Positions 34,827 through 44,762 are shown, counted from the first letter of the stretch. The stretch is 64,000 nucleotides of DNA from Nostoc calcicola FACHB-3891 (GCF_014697355.1 NZ_JACJRQ010000011.1:124001-188000); one strand, 5' to 3'. Numbers and translations: made by a program. Notes: generated by a model not told the origin, from the letters alone.

Positions 34827-35378
34827 ATGGGTTTTTGGAAAACTTGGTTTAGTACTCCTGAGTCTGTAGCGACAACTAGGACAAACTCTTTTGAAGAATA
34901 TACAACACAAACTGCGGGTAACTCTAGCCCCGGTAGTGTTAGCGAAGCTTCTTCAAAGGAGGCTCGCATCGTCTTCAGTACAGAGCGAGACATCGATCTG
35001 TATGAACTAGAAGAACTCTGTGATGCAGTAGGTTGGTCGCGTCGTCCTTTAAGAAAAGTGAAAAAAGCCATTGAGCATAGTTTTCTCGTCGCCTCAATGT
35101 GGCAGGTGAGAGGAAACCAAAAGCGGCTCATTGGTTTTGCCCGCGCTACCTCAGATCACGCTTTTAATGCCACTATTTGGGATGTGGTGGTTCACCCAGA
35201 CTTTCAAAGTCAAGGACTGGGCAAAGCGCTGATGAAATACGTCCTCAAAAAACTGAGGAGTGAAGAGATTAGCAATGTGACTCTCTTTGCCGATCCTCAT
35301 GTTGTAGATTTCTACCGAACTATGGGGTTTATGCCAGATCCGGAAGGCATCAAAGGCATGTTCTGGTATCCTCACTAA
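34827..35378 (+). CDS. GNAT family N-acetyltransferase
   Basis: A 183-residue protein. The first 45 residues are Ser/Thr-rich and probably disordered; the rest is a GNAT fold with [20 protein letters not shown] (beta 3-4), acetyl-CoA pyrophosphate loop [14 protein letters not shown] (Q/RxxGxG/A type, GLGKAL) and YRTMGFMP near the end. Substrate unknown. It is a clear paralogue of 40806-41279, which shares the [10 protein letters not shown] and ATIWDVV segments. ATG 34827 gives the tryptophan-containing start MGFWKTWF. Confidence 0.88.
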   Translation: MGFWKTWFSTPESVATTRTNSFEEYTTQTAGNSSPGSVSEASSKEARIVFSTERDIDLYELEELCDAVGWSRRPLRKVKKAIEHSFLVASMWQVRGNQKRLIGFARATSDHAFNATIWDVVVHPDFQSQGLGKALMKYVLKKLRSEEISNVTLFADPHVVDFYRTMGFMPDPEGIKGMFWYPH

Positions 35379-35396
35379 TACCCAGCTCAAATAAAG

Positions 35397-35420
35397 CCCG
35401 ATTTGCACAAGAAAATCGGG
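35397..35420 (+). terminator. Terminator-like hairpin after the GNAT gene
   Basis: CCCGATTT (35397-35404) and AAATCGGG (35413-35420) form a perfect 8-bp stem with an 8-nt loop, 18 nt after the stop, followed by TATATTAG. Stem is good, T tract poor. Confidence 0.5.
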
Positions 35421-35660
35421 TATATTAGTAAAGGTCTATTATTTTGACGTGGTTTGGGAAAGTTCAGCCGACATACAAGCAAATAAATATCTTGCAAAAG
35501 ACAGTCGGCTGAAAAACCTTTATTCAATGTAAAGATGCTGTGTATCTTGTCTTTACAAAGCATAAAGAAAGTTGTGCATGAGCAGTGTTATGTGGTATGT
35601 TTAGATTAATGCTTTTGCGAGAAAGTTAAAACCGAACCGCAAAAAGTAGACAGGCATAGC

Positions 35661-35734
35661 CGGGATGTAGCGCAGCTTGGTAGCGCGCCTGCTTTGGGAG
35701 CAGGATGCCGCAGGTTCAAATCCTGTCATCCCGA
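35661..35734 (+). tRNA. tRNA-Pro (anticodon TGG)
   Basis: A full 74-nt cloverleaf can be drawn. The acceptor stem CGGGATG pairs with CATCCCG, discriminator A at 35734. D arm GCGC..GCGC with loop AGCTTGGTA, anticodon stem CCTGC/GCAGG with loop TTTGGGA, so the anticodon is TGG at 35695-35697. T arm CAGG-TTCAAAT-CCTG is standard. No CCA is encoded, as is common in cyanobacteria. It reads all proline codons by wobble together with any other Pro tRNAs elsewhere. Confidence 0.97.
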
Positions 35735-36674
35735 TTTAGTTAATATATTTGAGCGATTAAACCCAGAATTATTAATACATTTGGGTTTGCTTAGAATGTG
35801 AAATTAAAAAATCAAAATTTGCGAAATTGCGATCGGCCACGGAAAGTGTTAGCCAATTTCTATACATGGGTATGTAGAGCCGATGATTTTATTAAGGTTT
35901 TTGTGTCTCAGCAGTCAGTTAAATATAGAGAATCTTTGAAAAATTCCTATCATTTAGGGCAAATAGACTAGAGTTTTGTTGCTAAGATGTGCAATTAAAT
36001 TGCATATTTTTACGCAGAAAATTAATTTGGCTATTTTACTCTTGGGCTAGCTTTTAAAGCATAGTAGGTAAATTTCGTACTTCAGGAATAAGATACTCCT
36101 GATACTGCACTTTGTATAAATTTAAGAAGATATTTAGCTAACCCCAGATGGAACGATTGATAAAGTCACACCGTCACCAATACGAGAGAAAGTCAAACAA
36201 TTTTGGATTTTAGATTTTGAATTTTGGATTGATTTCACGGTTAAATCCGGAAGCCTGGGATTTTGGATGAAAGGATTTTCGATTGATTCCACGGATAAAT
36301 TCGCTTGCTCTGTACCATCAAGGAATCATTGGTCAATAAAATGATATTTATTATTTTCAGAGTCAGACACACTTTTCAGTGTTTGACAAGCTATAGAATA
36401 GGCATCTACAGGATTTAACAGTCAATAGCAAACCAAAATCGACAAAAACACAACTTTAGCACAGCCTATTGGTAAAAGCGATATTATAACAATCCTAAAT
36501 AGTTGGGATTATTTTACTTCGATCGTTGACTTTTAACAGTCAACTGACATCATGAGTTGTTTACAAATAAATTTTCACAACTAAAATAGATTGCTATATA
36601 ACTGAAGCTAGTTGGTGCTGTGCAAATCCAACCATTTGTTTAATTTAATTGTATTTTTGATGCGAGGAGCAGTC
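35735..36674. other. 940-nt spacer after tRNA-Pro
   Basis: AT-rich and without a supported gene. Features: TTTTGGATTTTAGATTTTGA and GATTGATTCCACGG-like phrases repeated at 36200-36300, and a hairpin GTCAGACAC/GTGTTTGAC (36362-36387, one mismatch). The final 100 nt contain the promoter region of the Tic22-like gene. Confidence 0.45.
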
Positions 36675-37478
36675 ATGAAATCATTGGTTCGTTGGGGCGC
36701 AACATTAGGTATAGCTGGGAGTGTCTTTTTAGGAGGACTTTCAGGAATAGGCAATCTACCAGGGTTAGGCAATCTAGAGGCGATCGCGTTACCACAAGAT
36801 CAGGTAGTGAAAAAGCTACAGGAAGTACCCGTATTCACCCTCACAAATCCTAAAGGCGAATTCGTAGTTCTTTCAAGGAATAACCAATCTAAGACCGTCT
36901 CTCAAGTAGGATTTTTTATTAGCAAGCAAGATGCTCAAAAATTTCTTGATAATCGGCTGAAAAAAGAAAATCCTCAACTTGCAAGCACGCTACAGGTAAG
37001 ACCTTTGTCTTTGGCAGACTACTATAAGATAGTCCTGGAAAGCAAAAAGAAGTCAGATTCAGTAATTTATACTTTAGTCCCGACTCAACAACAGGTAGCG
37101 TCAGCAACAAGTATGGTGAACGCAAATGGTAAAAAAGTTGAGCAATTCAACGGTATTCCTTTGTTTGTGCCCAAATTTAAAAAAGATAATAGCTATCTAA
37201 CCATTCCTCTAGCAAAAGGTAACGAGCGTTACATTCCTTTCTTTTTCGAGAAAGAGCAAGCAGTAGCTCTGTTAGACGAATTTAAAAAAGCTGTGCCCAA
37301 GGAAGCAGAGAACACTGAAATTCAGGTGGTGGATTTGTACGGTGTTATGGAGGCTCTCAACACTAGCAACGATCCTAGTATCAATAAAATTGTTTTGTAT
37401 CCATCCCGCGAGTCGATCAATTTTATTCGCTCCCTAGCTCCGAATCAGTCACAATCTGCGCCCGCTCCGAAAAAATAA
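36675..37478 (+). CDS. Tic22-like protein
   Basis: About 267 residues from ATG 36675, which has GAGGAG 5 nt upstream; the frame opens earlier at 36612 without such a site. Signal-like N-terminus (KSLVRWGATLGIAGSVFLGG). The mature part matches the Tic22 family: VPVFTLTNPKGEFVVL, VGFFISKQDAQKFLDN, then a second similar half (PLFVPKFKKDNSYLTIPL, YIPFFFEKEQAVALLDEF). Cyanobacterial Tic22 is a periplasm/thylakoid-lumen chaperone linked to outer membrane biogenesis and is the relative of the chloroplast import factor. prmC follows by 25 nt, so they may be cotranscribed. Confidence 0.88.
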   Translation: MKSLVRWGATLGIAGSVFLGGLSGIGNLPGLGNLEAIALPQDQVVKKLQEVPVFTLTNPKGEFVVLSRNNQSKTVSQVGFFISKQDAQKFLDNRLKKENPQLASTLQVRPLSLADYYKIVLESKKKSDSVIYTLVPTQQQVASATSMVNANGKKVEQFNGIPLFVPKFKKDNSYLTIPLAKGNERYIPFFFEKEQAVALLDEFKKAVPKEAENTEIQVVDLYGVMEALNTSNDPSINKIVLYPSRESINFIRSLAPNQSQSAPAPKK

Positions 37479-37503
37479 CGGTTATGCACTCCAAGGTTGA
37501 GAC

Positions 37504-38394
37504 ATGGGGGAGAAACATCTGATAGTTTCTGGTTTACAACTTTGGCAGTGGCGGAATGCAGCCCTCGTTGCAGCGATCGCCACTGATGTTCCACCAACGG
37601 AGGTAGATTGGCTACTTCTTGAAGTAGCTGGATTAGACCGTTTGGCACTCCGTTTGGAGTCTTTTAAAAATTGGCCGCAAATTCAGATGCAATTGCCTCT
37701 GGAAGAATTAGATCGGTTGTGGCAGAGGCGATTAAATGAACGTTTGCCAGTGCAGTACATTGCTGGAACTACACCTTGGCGTCAGTTTAAAATCGCCGTA
37801 TCGAATGCGGTTTTGATTCCTCGACCAGAAACAGAGTGCTTAATTGATTTGGCTGTAGGCGCTGCTAGCAATGCTTCAGGACACTGGGCGGATTTGGGTA
37901 CCGGCAGTGGAGCGATCGCCATCGGACTAGCAGATGTCTTGCCAAAAGCAACAATTCATGCTGTTGATTATAGTGTTGAAGCTTTGGCGATCGCCCAAGC
38001 CAACGCCCAGAATTTGGGTTTTGCTGACCGCATTCGATTTTATCAAGGTTCCTGGTGGGAGCCACTGGCATTCCTCAAAGGTCAGTTCAGTGGTATGGTG
38101 TCGAATCCCCCTTACATACCCACCAGTACCTTACCTAGTTTGCAACCAGAAGTAGTTAAACATGAACCACATCTAGCTTTGGATGGTGGCGTTGATGGCT
38201 TAGATTGCATTCGCCATTTGATAGAAATCTCTCCTAACTACTTGCAACCTGGTGGTGTGTGGCTGATTGAGATGATGTCAGGACAGGCGGATGCAGTGCT
38301 AGAACTTTTGCAAAATCAAGGTAATTATTCCAATATTCAAATTCATGCTGACTTAGCTGGTATTGAACGCTTCGCCCTAGCTTATAGAAGTTAG
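37504..38394 (+). CDS. prmC: Release factor glutamine N5-methyltransferase PrmC
   Basis: A 296-residue SAM-dependent enzyme that methylates the GGQ glutamine of RF1 and RF2. N-terminal helical domain (about 1-90) with PVQYIAGTTPW; RPETECLIDL; SAM motif I DLGTGSGAIAIGL (about 130-142); the substrate-binding NPPY in MVSNPPYIP (about 200). All are intact. Together with prfC (49135) and rqcH (56751) the window holds several translation-termination or rescue genes, but they are not linked as an operon. Confidence 0.95.
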   Translation: MGEKHLIVSGLQLWQWRNAALVAAIATDVPPTEVDWLLLEVAGLDRLALRLESFKNWPQIQMQLPLEELDRLWQRRLNERLPVQYIAGTTPWRQFKIAVSNAVLIPRPETECLIDLAVGAASNASGHWADLGTGSGAIAIGLADVLPKATIHAVDYSVEALAIAQANAQNLGFADRIRFYQGSWWEPLAFLKGQFSGMVSNPPYIPTSTLPSLQPEVVKHEPHLALDGGVDGLDCIRHLIEISPNYLQPGGVWLIEMMSGQADAVLELLQNQGNYSNIQIHADLAGIERFALAYRS

Positions 38395-39001
38395 GGCAAT
38401 ACGATTTGGATAAAGTTTTTTGAAATACTGCTTGCTGCTTCGCCGCTTACAATCTTTGCCAACTAGAATCAGAAAGAAGAACTCTTCATAAACGTTTCAA
38501 CAATGTAGATTTTTCAGCCATCAGTAGTAATTTCAGCTAATTAAATAATCAAGAGTTTGAGTTGAAATTCTATATTTATGAATTTTCTAAACTAACAATT
38601 TTTTTAAATAGACCTCTTGCATAAATATTTTTTTGTCTCACGCAGAGGCGCAGAGGCGCAGAGAAGAGAACGCAAAGAAAGACTTTTGCAAGAGATTTAA
38701 TGTTGATATGTTGTTTTGTAAGTTCTTTAGTCAAAGTTACTTTCAAGACTGTAATTATTTAATTTATCAAGCAATACTTTTTCAGTAAAATTACATGTCA
38801 AAAAAAAATACCTTTGATCTAATAAGCACATTCCAGCTAAAAAATGTGTAAAATTTTGGGGACTATTATTTTTTGAAAAGTAATAAAAATAAGAAAAGTA
38901 AGAAAAGTAAAATTCTATGACTTGAGATTTATCGAATTGCGATTTTTTAAGTTCGCAGAACTCACGTTAACTCTTAGCTTCTAACTCTTAACTTCGTAAA
39001 C
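38395..39001. other. Spacer between prmC and tsaC
   Basis: AT-rich, no gene. Contains a palindromic repeat at 38612-38695 described separately and ends in TTAACTCTTAGCTTCTAACT short repeats that run up to 5 nt before the tsaC start, leaving no clear ribosome binding site. Confidence 0.5.
38612..38695. repeat. CTCTTGC...GCAAGAG element with CGCAGAGG core
   Basis: CCTCTTGCATAAAT on the left and GACTTTTGCAAGAG on the right form an imperfect inverted repeat around CACGCAGAGGCGCAGAGGCG, a phrase frequent in Nostoc intergenic DNA. Non-coding. Confidence 0.6.
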
Positions 39002-39604
39002 ATGACCCAAGTTTCTCTAGAAAAGCTAATAGCTGGCGCACGCGCTGGTTTATTGGTGAGCTTTCCCACAGACACGGTTCCCGCACTGGCGACGATACCA
39101 GAAAAAGCCGGATTAATTTTTGCGGCTAAGCAACGCAGTCAAGATAAACCTTTGATTTTGATGGCTGCTAGTGCTGAGGATTTGTGGCCTTATGTCAAAG
39201 CTAGTGAGAACGAGTACAAAATCTGGCAAGAATTAACAGATAAATATTGGCCAGGAGCTATAACATTAGTGTTACCAGCAAGTCAGCGCTTGCCAAAAGT
39301 CATGAATCCCATCGATCCAGCAACAATTGGTATTCGAGTACCAAACAGTGCGATCGCTCAAACTATTTTGGCGCAAACAGGCCCTCTTGCTACCACTAGC
39401 GCTAATTTCTCTGGTCAGCCACCTTTGCAAACAATAGCTGAAATTGCAGCTCAGTTTCCCAACGTTCTGACTCTAACAACCACAGAATGCCAGAATGAAA
39501 TACTGGGGGTGGGTGTACCTTCCACTGTTGCCAAATGGACAGGGATGAATTGGCAGATTTTACGACAAGGTGCGATAAAGTTAGATTTATCGAGTGACAA
39601 CTAG
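39002..39604 (+). CDS. tsaC: L-threonylcarbamoyladenylate synthase (YrdC/Sua5 family, TsaC)
   Basis: A 200-residue protein made of a YrdC domain: LVSFPTDTVPALATIPEKA, GLIFAAKQRSQDKPLILMAA, YWPGAITLVLPAS, TIGIRVPNS and LATTSANFSGQPP. It makes threonylcarbamoyl-AMP, the donor used by TsaD (30781). No C-terminal Sua5 domain, so it is the short TsaC form. ATG 39002 directly follows a short-repeat stretch. Confidence 0.93.
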   Translation: MTQVSLEKLIAGARAGLLVSFPTDTVPALATIPEKAGLIFAAKQRSQDKPLILMAASAEDLWPYVKASENEYKIWQELTDKYWPGAITLVLPASQRLPKVMNPIDPATIGIRVPNSAIAQTILAQTGPLATTSANFSGQPPLQTIAEIAAQFPNVLTLTTTECQNEILGVGVPSTVAKWTGMNWQILRQGAIKLDLSSDN

Positions 39605-39708
39605 ATATAGGTAGCTATAATGTTGTTCTCCTGGTTTCAACAACTGAGAAATCCGGAACTTTAATTTGCGCTGTTGTGGTCAATTAACAAGTTTATAATT
39701 GCCAAAAT

Positions 39709-40623
39709 ATGAATTGGAGTAACTGGATATATTTAGGAGCAGGAATAGCGATAGGTCTAGGTTTTCGTCGATTATTTGTGCGATGGCCAAACTCTTCACA
39801 TAGCTTATCCCCAGTAGTGCCATTAGACCAACAGGATATGCCATCAATATCGCAACAAATGCAGCAAACGCAGTTGGCATACCAAATGGCAAGGGAGATG
39901 AGCCTGTTTAAAGCTGGTTTTTTGGCGCGGACAACCCATGAATTGCGATCGCCTCTCAATGGTTTAATTGGTTTACATCAATTAATTTTGTCAGATCTGT
40001 GTGAAAGTCCAGCTGAAGAACGAGAATTTATTGTCCAAGCTCATGAGCGAACGCTGAAACTGCTGAAGCTAATGGATGAAATTATCAACGTTGCCAGAAC
40101 CGAGCATGGTACAAATAAACTAGATATTCAGCCCAGACCCTTAGCCAATATTTTGGAGGAAGTTTATAACTTAACTTATATGCTGGCGGCAAATCGCAAT
40201 TTTAGGTTGCAATTGTTACCCGCAGATCCAGAAATTTATGTTTTGGCAGATTATCTCTGGCTCCGCCAAATATTAATCAGTTTAATAGACACTGCAATTA
40301 CTCAAATGGAAGAAGGCAGTATCTATATTTCTTGCAGCATCGTCTCTAAAACTAATTTTGTGAATATTTGGCTGGATGTACCAACCCATGCCATACCTTG
40401 GAGTGAGCCAATTGACTTGATAACATCTGAAGATGGGCTAAGTCTGGTAAAGCTAGAGAACGCTACTCTTTCTCCAGGAATGAGGCTATTAATTAATCAG
40501 ACTCTGGTGGAAGTTCTGGGAGGAAAACTAGAAATCTTGCCTTCTCCAATTGACAAGGAACCATCCCAGGAAATGAGCAGACTACAAATTTCTATTCCCT
40601 TATTTAGTAGTGCTGAGGGGTGA
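39709..40623 (+). CDS. Histidine-kinase-like protein with degenerate ATP-binding domain
   Basis: A 304-residue protein: one N-terminal membrane span (about 5-22), a short linker, a HisKA dimerisation domain with the H-box ARTTHELRSPLNGL (His77), and a weak HATPase-like part (about 145-300). The N-box position of the usual LxNAxKF reads LIDTAIT (Asn to Thr195), no DxGxGI box is visible, and the G2 region is SPGMRLLINQTLVEVLGG. It resembles what I remember of Alr0117 of PCC 7120, reported to be needed for heterocyst development, and lies in the same order after prmC and tsaC. Autophosphorylation is doubtful from sequence; phospho-transfer on His77 remains possible. Confidence 0.8.
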   Translation: MNWSNWIYLGAGIAIGLGFRRLFVRWPNSSHSLSPVVPLDQQDMPSISQQMQQTQLAYQMAREMSLFKAGFLARTTHELRSPLNGLIGLHQLILSDLCESPAEEREFIVQAHERTLKLLKLMDEIINVARTEHGTNKLDIQPRPLANILEEVYNLTYMLAANRNFRLQLLPADPEIYVLADYLWLRQILISLIDTAITQMEEGSIYISCSIVSKTNFVNIWLDVPTHAIPWSEPIDLITSEDGLSLVKLENATLSPGMRLLINQTLVEVLGGKLEILPSPIDKEPSQEMSRLQISIPLFSSAEG

Positions 40624-40706
40624 GTAGGGAGATGAGGGAGATGAGGGAGATGAGGGGAATAAATAATACCAATTCAATTAATGATTGCAACACATTATTG
40701 GATGAA

Positions 40707-40730
40707 GACGCGATGAATCGCGTCTCTACA
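40707..40730. repeat. GACGCGAT palindrome, family C, short relative
   Basis: GACGCGATGAATCGCGTC (40707-40724) followed by TCTACA resembles the arms of the family C elements at 19951 and 54788 but is much shorter. Flanking ATACCAATTCAATTAATG and AAAATTGGTAT (about 40667 and 40758) are also inverted, so the element may span 40667-40768. Confidence 0.55.
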
Positions 40731-40805
40731 AGTGGTCTATTTGTCGCATTCTTTTTTAAAATTGGTATAAGTACTCGCTCCTAAGTTCCAACTTCTCACT
40801 CAGGA

Positions 40806-41279
40806 CTATTTCGGTGATTCTTGAAGCTGAACTTCTGTATCAGGAATCAAACTAAGGTTAGCTAGATTATGTAGCACCATCGTAGTTGTAGTGTTGGGTT
40901 GAAAACCAATCTTTTTGTAAAATTCCTCTTGGTGAGTAGTCATAAGATAAACCCGCTCAACCCATTTCATGCGGGGGTGGCTCAAAACGGTTTCCACTAA
41001 ATTGCTTCCTAAACCAATATTTCGATACTCTGGATGAATCACAACATCCCAAATTGTAGCGCGATATATGCCATCAGATGTTGCTCTAGCAAAGCCAATA
41101 AGTCGCTCACTCTCGTTATCCCAAACAGAAATCACTGGCTCACTGTTGGCAATGGCTATACTTAAATCCTCAATACTGCGGCCTTTTGCCCAGAAAGCTG
41201 AAATGTTTAACAGTTCTTGGAGTTGGTAAAGGTCAATTTCAGATTTGCGATCGCTAAATTCAATTTGAGGATTGTTCAT
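40806..41279 (-). CDS. GNAT family N-acetyltransferase
   Basis: About 157 residues from ATG 41279; a GTG at 41288 is less likely. GNAT fold: [40 protein letters not shown] (acetyl-CoA loop with GLGSNL), FYKKIGFQPN. It is shorter than its paralogue at 34827-35378, lacking the N-terminal Ser-rich extension. Substrate unknown. Placed between the kinase-like gene (convergent) and a small membrane protein gene. Confidence 0.87.
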   Translation of the reverse strand: MNNPQIEFSDRKSEIDLYQLQELLNISAFWAKGRSIEDLSIAIANSEPVISVWDNESERLIGFARATSDGIYRATIWDVVIHPEYRNIGLGSNLVETVLSHPRMKWVERVYLMTTHQEEFYKKIGFQPNTTTTMVLHNLANLSLIPDTEVQLQESPK

Positions 41280-41465
41280 GTATGGCACTCACTTTGGCTG
41301 TATCTTAAGCTATTGCTAAGTCATATTTTGCTAGAAATTGCTGGACGTGTATATGTATATGCAACGATTTTCTAGCTTGACTCAGCTAGGGCAATATTTA
41401 AAGGTATCGCGGGAGTCCCCACCAGAAGACTCTTTGTAGGATGGGGAGGGAGAGCAGGTAATGAG

Positions 41466-41834
41466 CTAACAAACCCATTTCCACAAGGGATGAGTTGGTC
41501 CTTGCTGACGTATGCGATAAACTTGTTTTTCTAAACGTTGTTTTTCTTCCTGTGGTAATCCCAGTAAGATATTGCGACTTTGCCAAACTAATACGGCAGC
41601 GGTCATTCCGATACAAAACGCTAAACCAAAGGTAGGCAATGGATGATAGAAGAGTCCATATCGCACTGCTACCCAAGTAAAATATTGTTGCCATAAAGAA
41701 ATTTCTGTACGTAAATTCCACAGGCAAATAGGCGCAATGGTGAGCCATAAACAGCTCACAAACAACCATCGACCATATACGTGAAGCTGGTATAGCCTTT
41801 GTACTTGTTGAGCAAATGATGGGTCAGTTGTCAT
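41466..41834 (-). CDS. Small membrane protein, conserved in cyanobacteria, unknown function
   Basis: About 122 residues from ATG 41834 (MTTDPSFAQQVQRLYQLHVY). The frame opens 7 codons earlier, but those codons come from a TGACAAATGACAAAGGAC short repeat. Two membrane spans (about 22-42 and 70-90) and a charged C-terminal tail (PQEEKQRLEKQVYRIRQQGP). No named domain recognised. It lies upstream of nothing on its strand but 92 nt downstream of the secF start side, with repeats between. Confidence 0.6.
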   Translation of the reverse strand: MTTDPSFAQQVQRLYQLHVYGRWLFVSCLWLTIAPICLWNLRTEISLWQQYFTWVAVRYGLFYHPLPTFGLAFCIGMTAAVLVWQSRNILLGLPQEEKQRLEKQVYRIRQQGPTHPLWKWVC

Positions 41835-41926
41835 TTGTCCTTTGTCATTTGTCATTGGTCAGTTGTCATTGGTTATTTCTCCCCATCTCCTCATATCCCC
41901 ATCTCTCCATACCCAATTCCCAATGA

Positions 41927-42913
41927 CTAATGACCAGCAGATGTATCAATTGACTCAGCATTAACTACCGCCTGAGATTTACCGCTACGTTCTCGCCACA
42001 AAGTTAGGAGAGTGCTGGCGATGAAAATACTTGAATAAGCCCCGGCAGTAAAGCCAATAATTAAAGCTAAGGCAAAGTTCTTGAGTGTTTCTCCGCCAAA
42101 TAGAAAGATGGCAAATAATGTTAGCAATGTTGTTAAAGTTGTGTTGATAGACCTTGCTAGGGTTTGGTTGACAGCATCATCCACAATGTCAGCGATCGCT
42201 CGATTGGGATTGATTGTTAGGGTTTCTCGAATGCGATCGTAAATCACTACTGTATCGTTGACTGAGAAACCTGTAATCGTTAGTAGAGCAACAATGAATA
42301 GGCTATCTACTTCAGTGCCCAGTACTAAACCCAGAATCGAAAAAATCCCTGCCGTCATTAAGACATCATGAAATAGCGCAACGACAGCAAACACCGCATA
42401 ATCCAACTGGAATCGAAAGCTTAAGTAAATAACGATGCCTGCAAAGGAAACGATGAGAGCAAGAACACCAGAAGTAAACAACTCTCGCCCCAGAGTAGGG
42501 CCAACTGTGTCAAGTTGATTTTTTTGATCGTCAAAAGTACCAACTTTTTCGCTCAAGGCATTTTGCAAGTTGGTACGCTGGTCACGATCCAAGCTTTTTG
42601 TACGAATCAATATACCATTTTCTGCACCACTGGCTTTGTCAGCGACAATTTGGATGCTGCTGTCACCGAGTCCCTGGACTTTAGCTACTTCTCGAACAAC
42701 ATTGATATCAATGGGTTGGTCGCAGTTACCTGGTTTGGTACAATCTCGTTCAAACTGTAATCGTGTACCACCGACAAAATCCAAACTGGGACGTAGGGGT
42801 GCTTTGATGTTGGGGTTTTGCCAAGAAATCACCATTGAGATGATACCAGCCAAGATGATGGCACTAGAAATAGCCCACCAAAGCGATCGCGATTTATTAA
42901 TACTCAGTTTCAT
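41927..42913 (-). CDS. secF: Protein translocase subunit SecF
   Basis: A 328-residue inner membrane protein with six spans and one periplasmic loop. [12 protein letters not shown] near residue 45, [13 protein letters not shown], then the RND-type core [18 protein letters not shown] are standard SecF. With SecD it uses the proton gradient to help protein release on the outer face. The start overlaps the secD stop by ATGA (42910-42913). The SecF domain is closed by a polar tail ([16 protein letters not shown]). Confidence 0.96.
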   Translation of the reverse strand: MKLSINKSRSLWWAISSAIILAGIISMVISWQNPNIKAPLRPSLDFVGGTRLQFERDCTKPGNCDQPIDINVVREVAKVQGLGDSSIQIVADKASGAENGILIRTKSLDRDQRTNLQNALSEKVGTFDDQKNQLDTVGPTLGRELFTSGVLALIVSFAGIVIYLSFRFQLDYAVFAVVALFHDVLMTAGIFSILGLVLGTEVDSLFIVALLTITGFSVNDTVVIYDRIRETLTINPNRAIADIVDDAVNQTLARSINTTLTTLLTLFAIFLFGGETLKNFALALIIGFTAGAYSSIFIASTLLTLWRERSGKSQAVVNAESIDTSAGH

Positions 42914-44322
42914 TGAGACACCTCTGCCTTATTAGATGTTGGCAGGTTGGGAGAGAAAAGTTCTGGTTTCCGCAGTGCGGGAATTGTATATGCTAAAAAC
43001 ATCAAGGTGCGAGTACAAGTAATTGCACTAAACATACTCACTGCTACGCCCAAAGCCAAAGTTAGAGCGAAGCCTTTTACTAAGCCAGCCCCTAGCCAGA
43101 ATAGCGCAGCACAAGCAATAACTGTGGTAACGTTGCCGTCTAAAATACTCGAAAAGGCGCGGTAAAAGCCAGATTCTATAGAACGATACAGGGATTTGCC
43201 TGCTTGCAATTCTTCCCGCGTCCGCTCAAAAATCAGTACATTCGCATCCACTGCCATGCCAATACTGAGAATAAAACCGGCAATTCCTGGTAGGGTCAAG
43301 GTGATACCCAACAGAGCAAAGCTAGCCCAGGTCAACAAGGAGTAGATCAATAGTGCTATGTCAGCAATCAGTCCTGGTAGTCTATAGTACACCACCATAA
43401 ATATTAATACTAAAGTCAAACCACCGATACCAGCATAGATACTGCTAGTGATGCTGTCTTGACCTAAAGTTGCCCCGACAGTACGAATCTCTGCAATTTG
43501 TACTGGTACAGGTAATGCGCCACCACGTAGCTGTACACCCAAGTCATTAGCTTGTTGTGCGGTAAATCGGCCTGTAATCACAGCTGAACCACCAGTAATA
43601 CCAGTGGCGGCAAATTCTATACCTACGGTAGGAGCGCTGATCAGTTCATTGTCGAGAAAAACGCCAATACTACGCCCAGTACCGGCAAGGTTTTTTGTCA
43701 GCTGGGCAAACAGTTCACCACCCTTTTGGTCGAAGCGAATGGCAACATTCCAATTGTTACCTTGAGTGGGTTCGCCATAGGCATCCTTGAGATATTTGCC
43801 AATTAGGGGAGGATTGGTGCTTTCAAACAATTCAGCGATCGCTTGATTATTTTTCTCTAAATCTTCTTGATTTTTGGCAATTGCTGCTTTATCTTTACTT
43901 TTTCTTAACTCTTCTTGCTTTGCCTTCAATTCAGCTCGTGATGTTTGGAAAGCTAACAGTTGAGTTTCTGTGTTCGGCTTTTGCGTCCGGAATTCTAACT
44001 GCGCCGTACCTCCTAGCACCCGTTCAGCTTGCTCTGGGTCGTTCACCCCTGGGAGTTGCACCAATACTTTATCTTTGCCGACTGTTTGGATAACTGGCTC
44101 AGAAACACCCAGACCATTAATCCGACCTTCGACAACTTTCTTCACACCTTCCAATTCTCGTTCGGTGATTTGGGGAATTTCAGCTGTTGGTTTCACCTGA
44201 ATTGTGAGCTGTGAACCTCCCCGCAAGTCAAGTCCAAGAGGTATCGGAATCGTAGCAATCACCGTGATAGCGGCGATTACCAGAACTAAAATCAAGATTA
44301 ATAGCGATCGCTGTCTTTGCAT
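42910..44322 (-). CDS. secD: Protein translocase subunit SecD
   Basis: About 470 residues from ATG 44322; an upstream TTG (44343) is possible but weaker. [18 protein letters not shown] after the first span, a long periplasmic region with an extra coiled-coil insertion (about 115-160: [18 protein letters not shown]), the [20 protein letters not shown] motif, then five spans with [20 protein letters not shown]. The insertion is usual in cyanobacterial SecD. SecD and SecF are separate here, coupled by a 4-nt overlap. Confidence 0.96.
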   Translation of the reverse strand: MQRQRSLLILILVLVIAAITVIATIPIPLGLDLRGGSQLTIQVKPTAEIPQITERELEGVKKVVEGRINGLGVSEPVIQTVGKDKVLVQLPGVNDPEQAERVLGGTAQLEFRTQKPNTETQLLAFQTSRAELKAKQEELRKSKDKAAIAKNQEDLEKNNQAIAELFESTNPPLIGKYLKDAYGEPTQGNNWNVAIRFDQKGGELFAQLTKNLAGTGRSIGVFLDNELISAPTVGIEFAATGITGGSAVITGRFTAQQANDLGVQLRGGALPVPVQIAEIRTVGATLGQDSITSSIYAGIGGLTLVLIFMVVYYRLPGLIADIALLIYSLLTWASFALLGITLTLPGIAGFILSIGMAVDANVLIFERTREELQAGKSLYRSIESGFYRAFSSILDGNVTTVIACAALFWLGAGLVKGFALTLALGVAVSMFSAITCTRTLMFLAYTIPALRKPELFSPNLPTSNKAEVSQ

Positions 44323-44369
44323 ACCATAACTCGCAACTGACAAAGGCTATAATAGCGCTCTTTTATGCA

Positions 44370-44757
44370 GTTATGAGTTAGGAGTTGGGAGTTAGGAGTT
44401 ATGAGTTAGGAGTTGGGAGTTGGGAGTTAGGAGTTATGAGTTAGGAGTTAGGAGTTGGGAGTTGGGAGTTGGGAGTTGGGAGTTGGGAGTTGGGAGTTAG
44501 GAGTTATGAGTTAGGAGTTGGGAGTCGAGAGTTGGGAGTCGGGAGTTGGGAGTTATGGATTGGGAGCTAGGAGTTGGGAGTTGGGAGTCGGGAGTTGGGA
44601 GTTGGCAGTTATGAGTTAGGAGTCGAAAGTTGGAGTTTGAAGTTAAAACTCAACTTTCAAATTTTTAACTCCTCACTCCTCACTCCTAACTCCTCACTCC
44701 TCACTCCTAACTCCTAACTCCTAACTCCTAACTCCTAACTCCTAACTCCTCACTCCT
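44370..44757. repeat. Long GAGTTGG/GAGTTAG heptamer array with inverted second half
   Basis: About 270 nt (44370-44640) consist almost only of GGAGTTG, GGAGTTA and GGAGTCG units on the plus strand, followed by the complementary AACTCCT/CACTCCT units (44650-44757). It is the longest short-repeat block in the window and could fold into a very long hairpin between pdhB and secD, which are on the same strand. No coding potential. Confidence 0.9.
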
Positions 44758-44762
44758 CCCTG

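Noticed and set aside
35735-36674. Possible second tRNA or integration site next to tRNA-Pro
   Set aside because: No second cloverleaf, no repeat of the tRNA 3' end and no integrase gene nearby.
44370-44757. Possible CRISPR array because of many regular repeats
   Set aside because: The units are contiguous heptamers without unique spacers, and no cas gene is in the window. The same holds for the 23-bp array at 56552.
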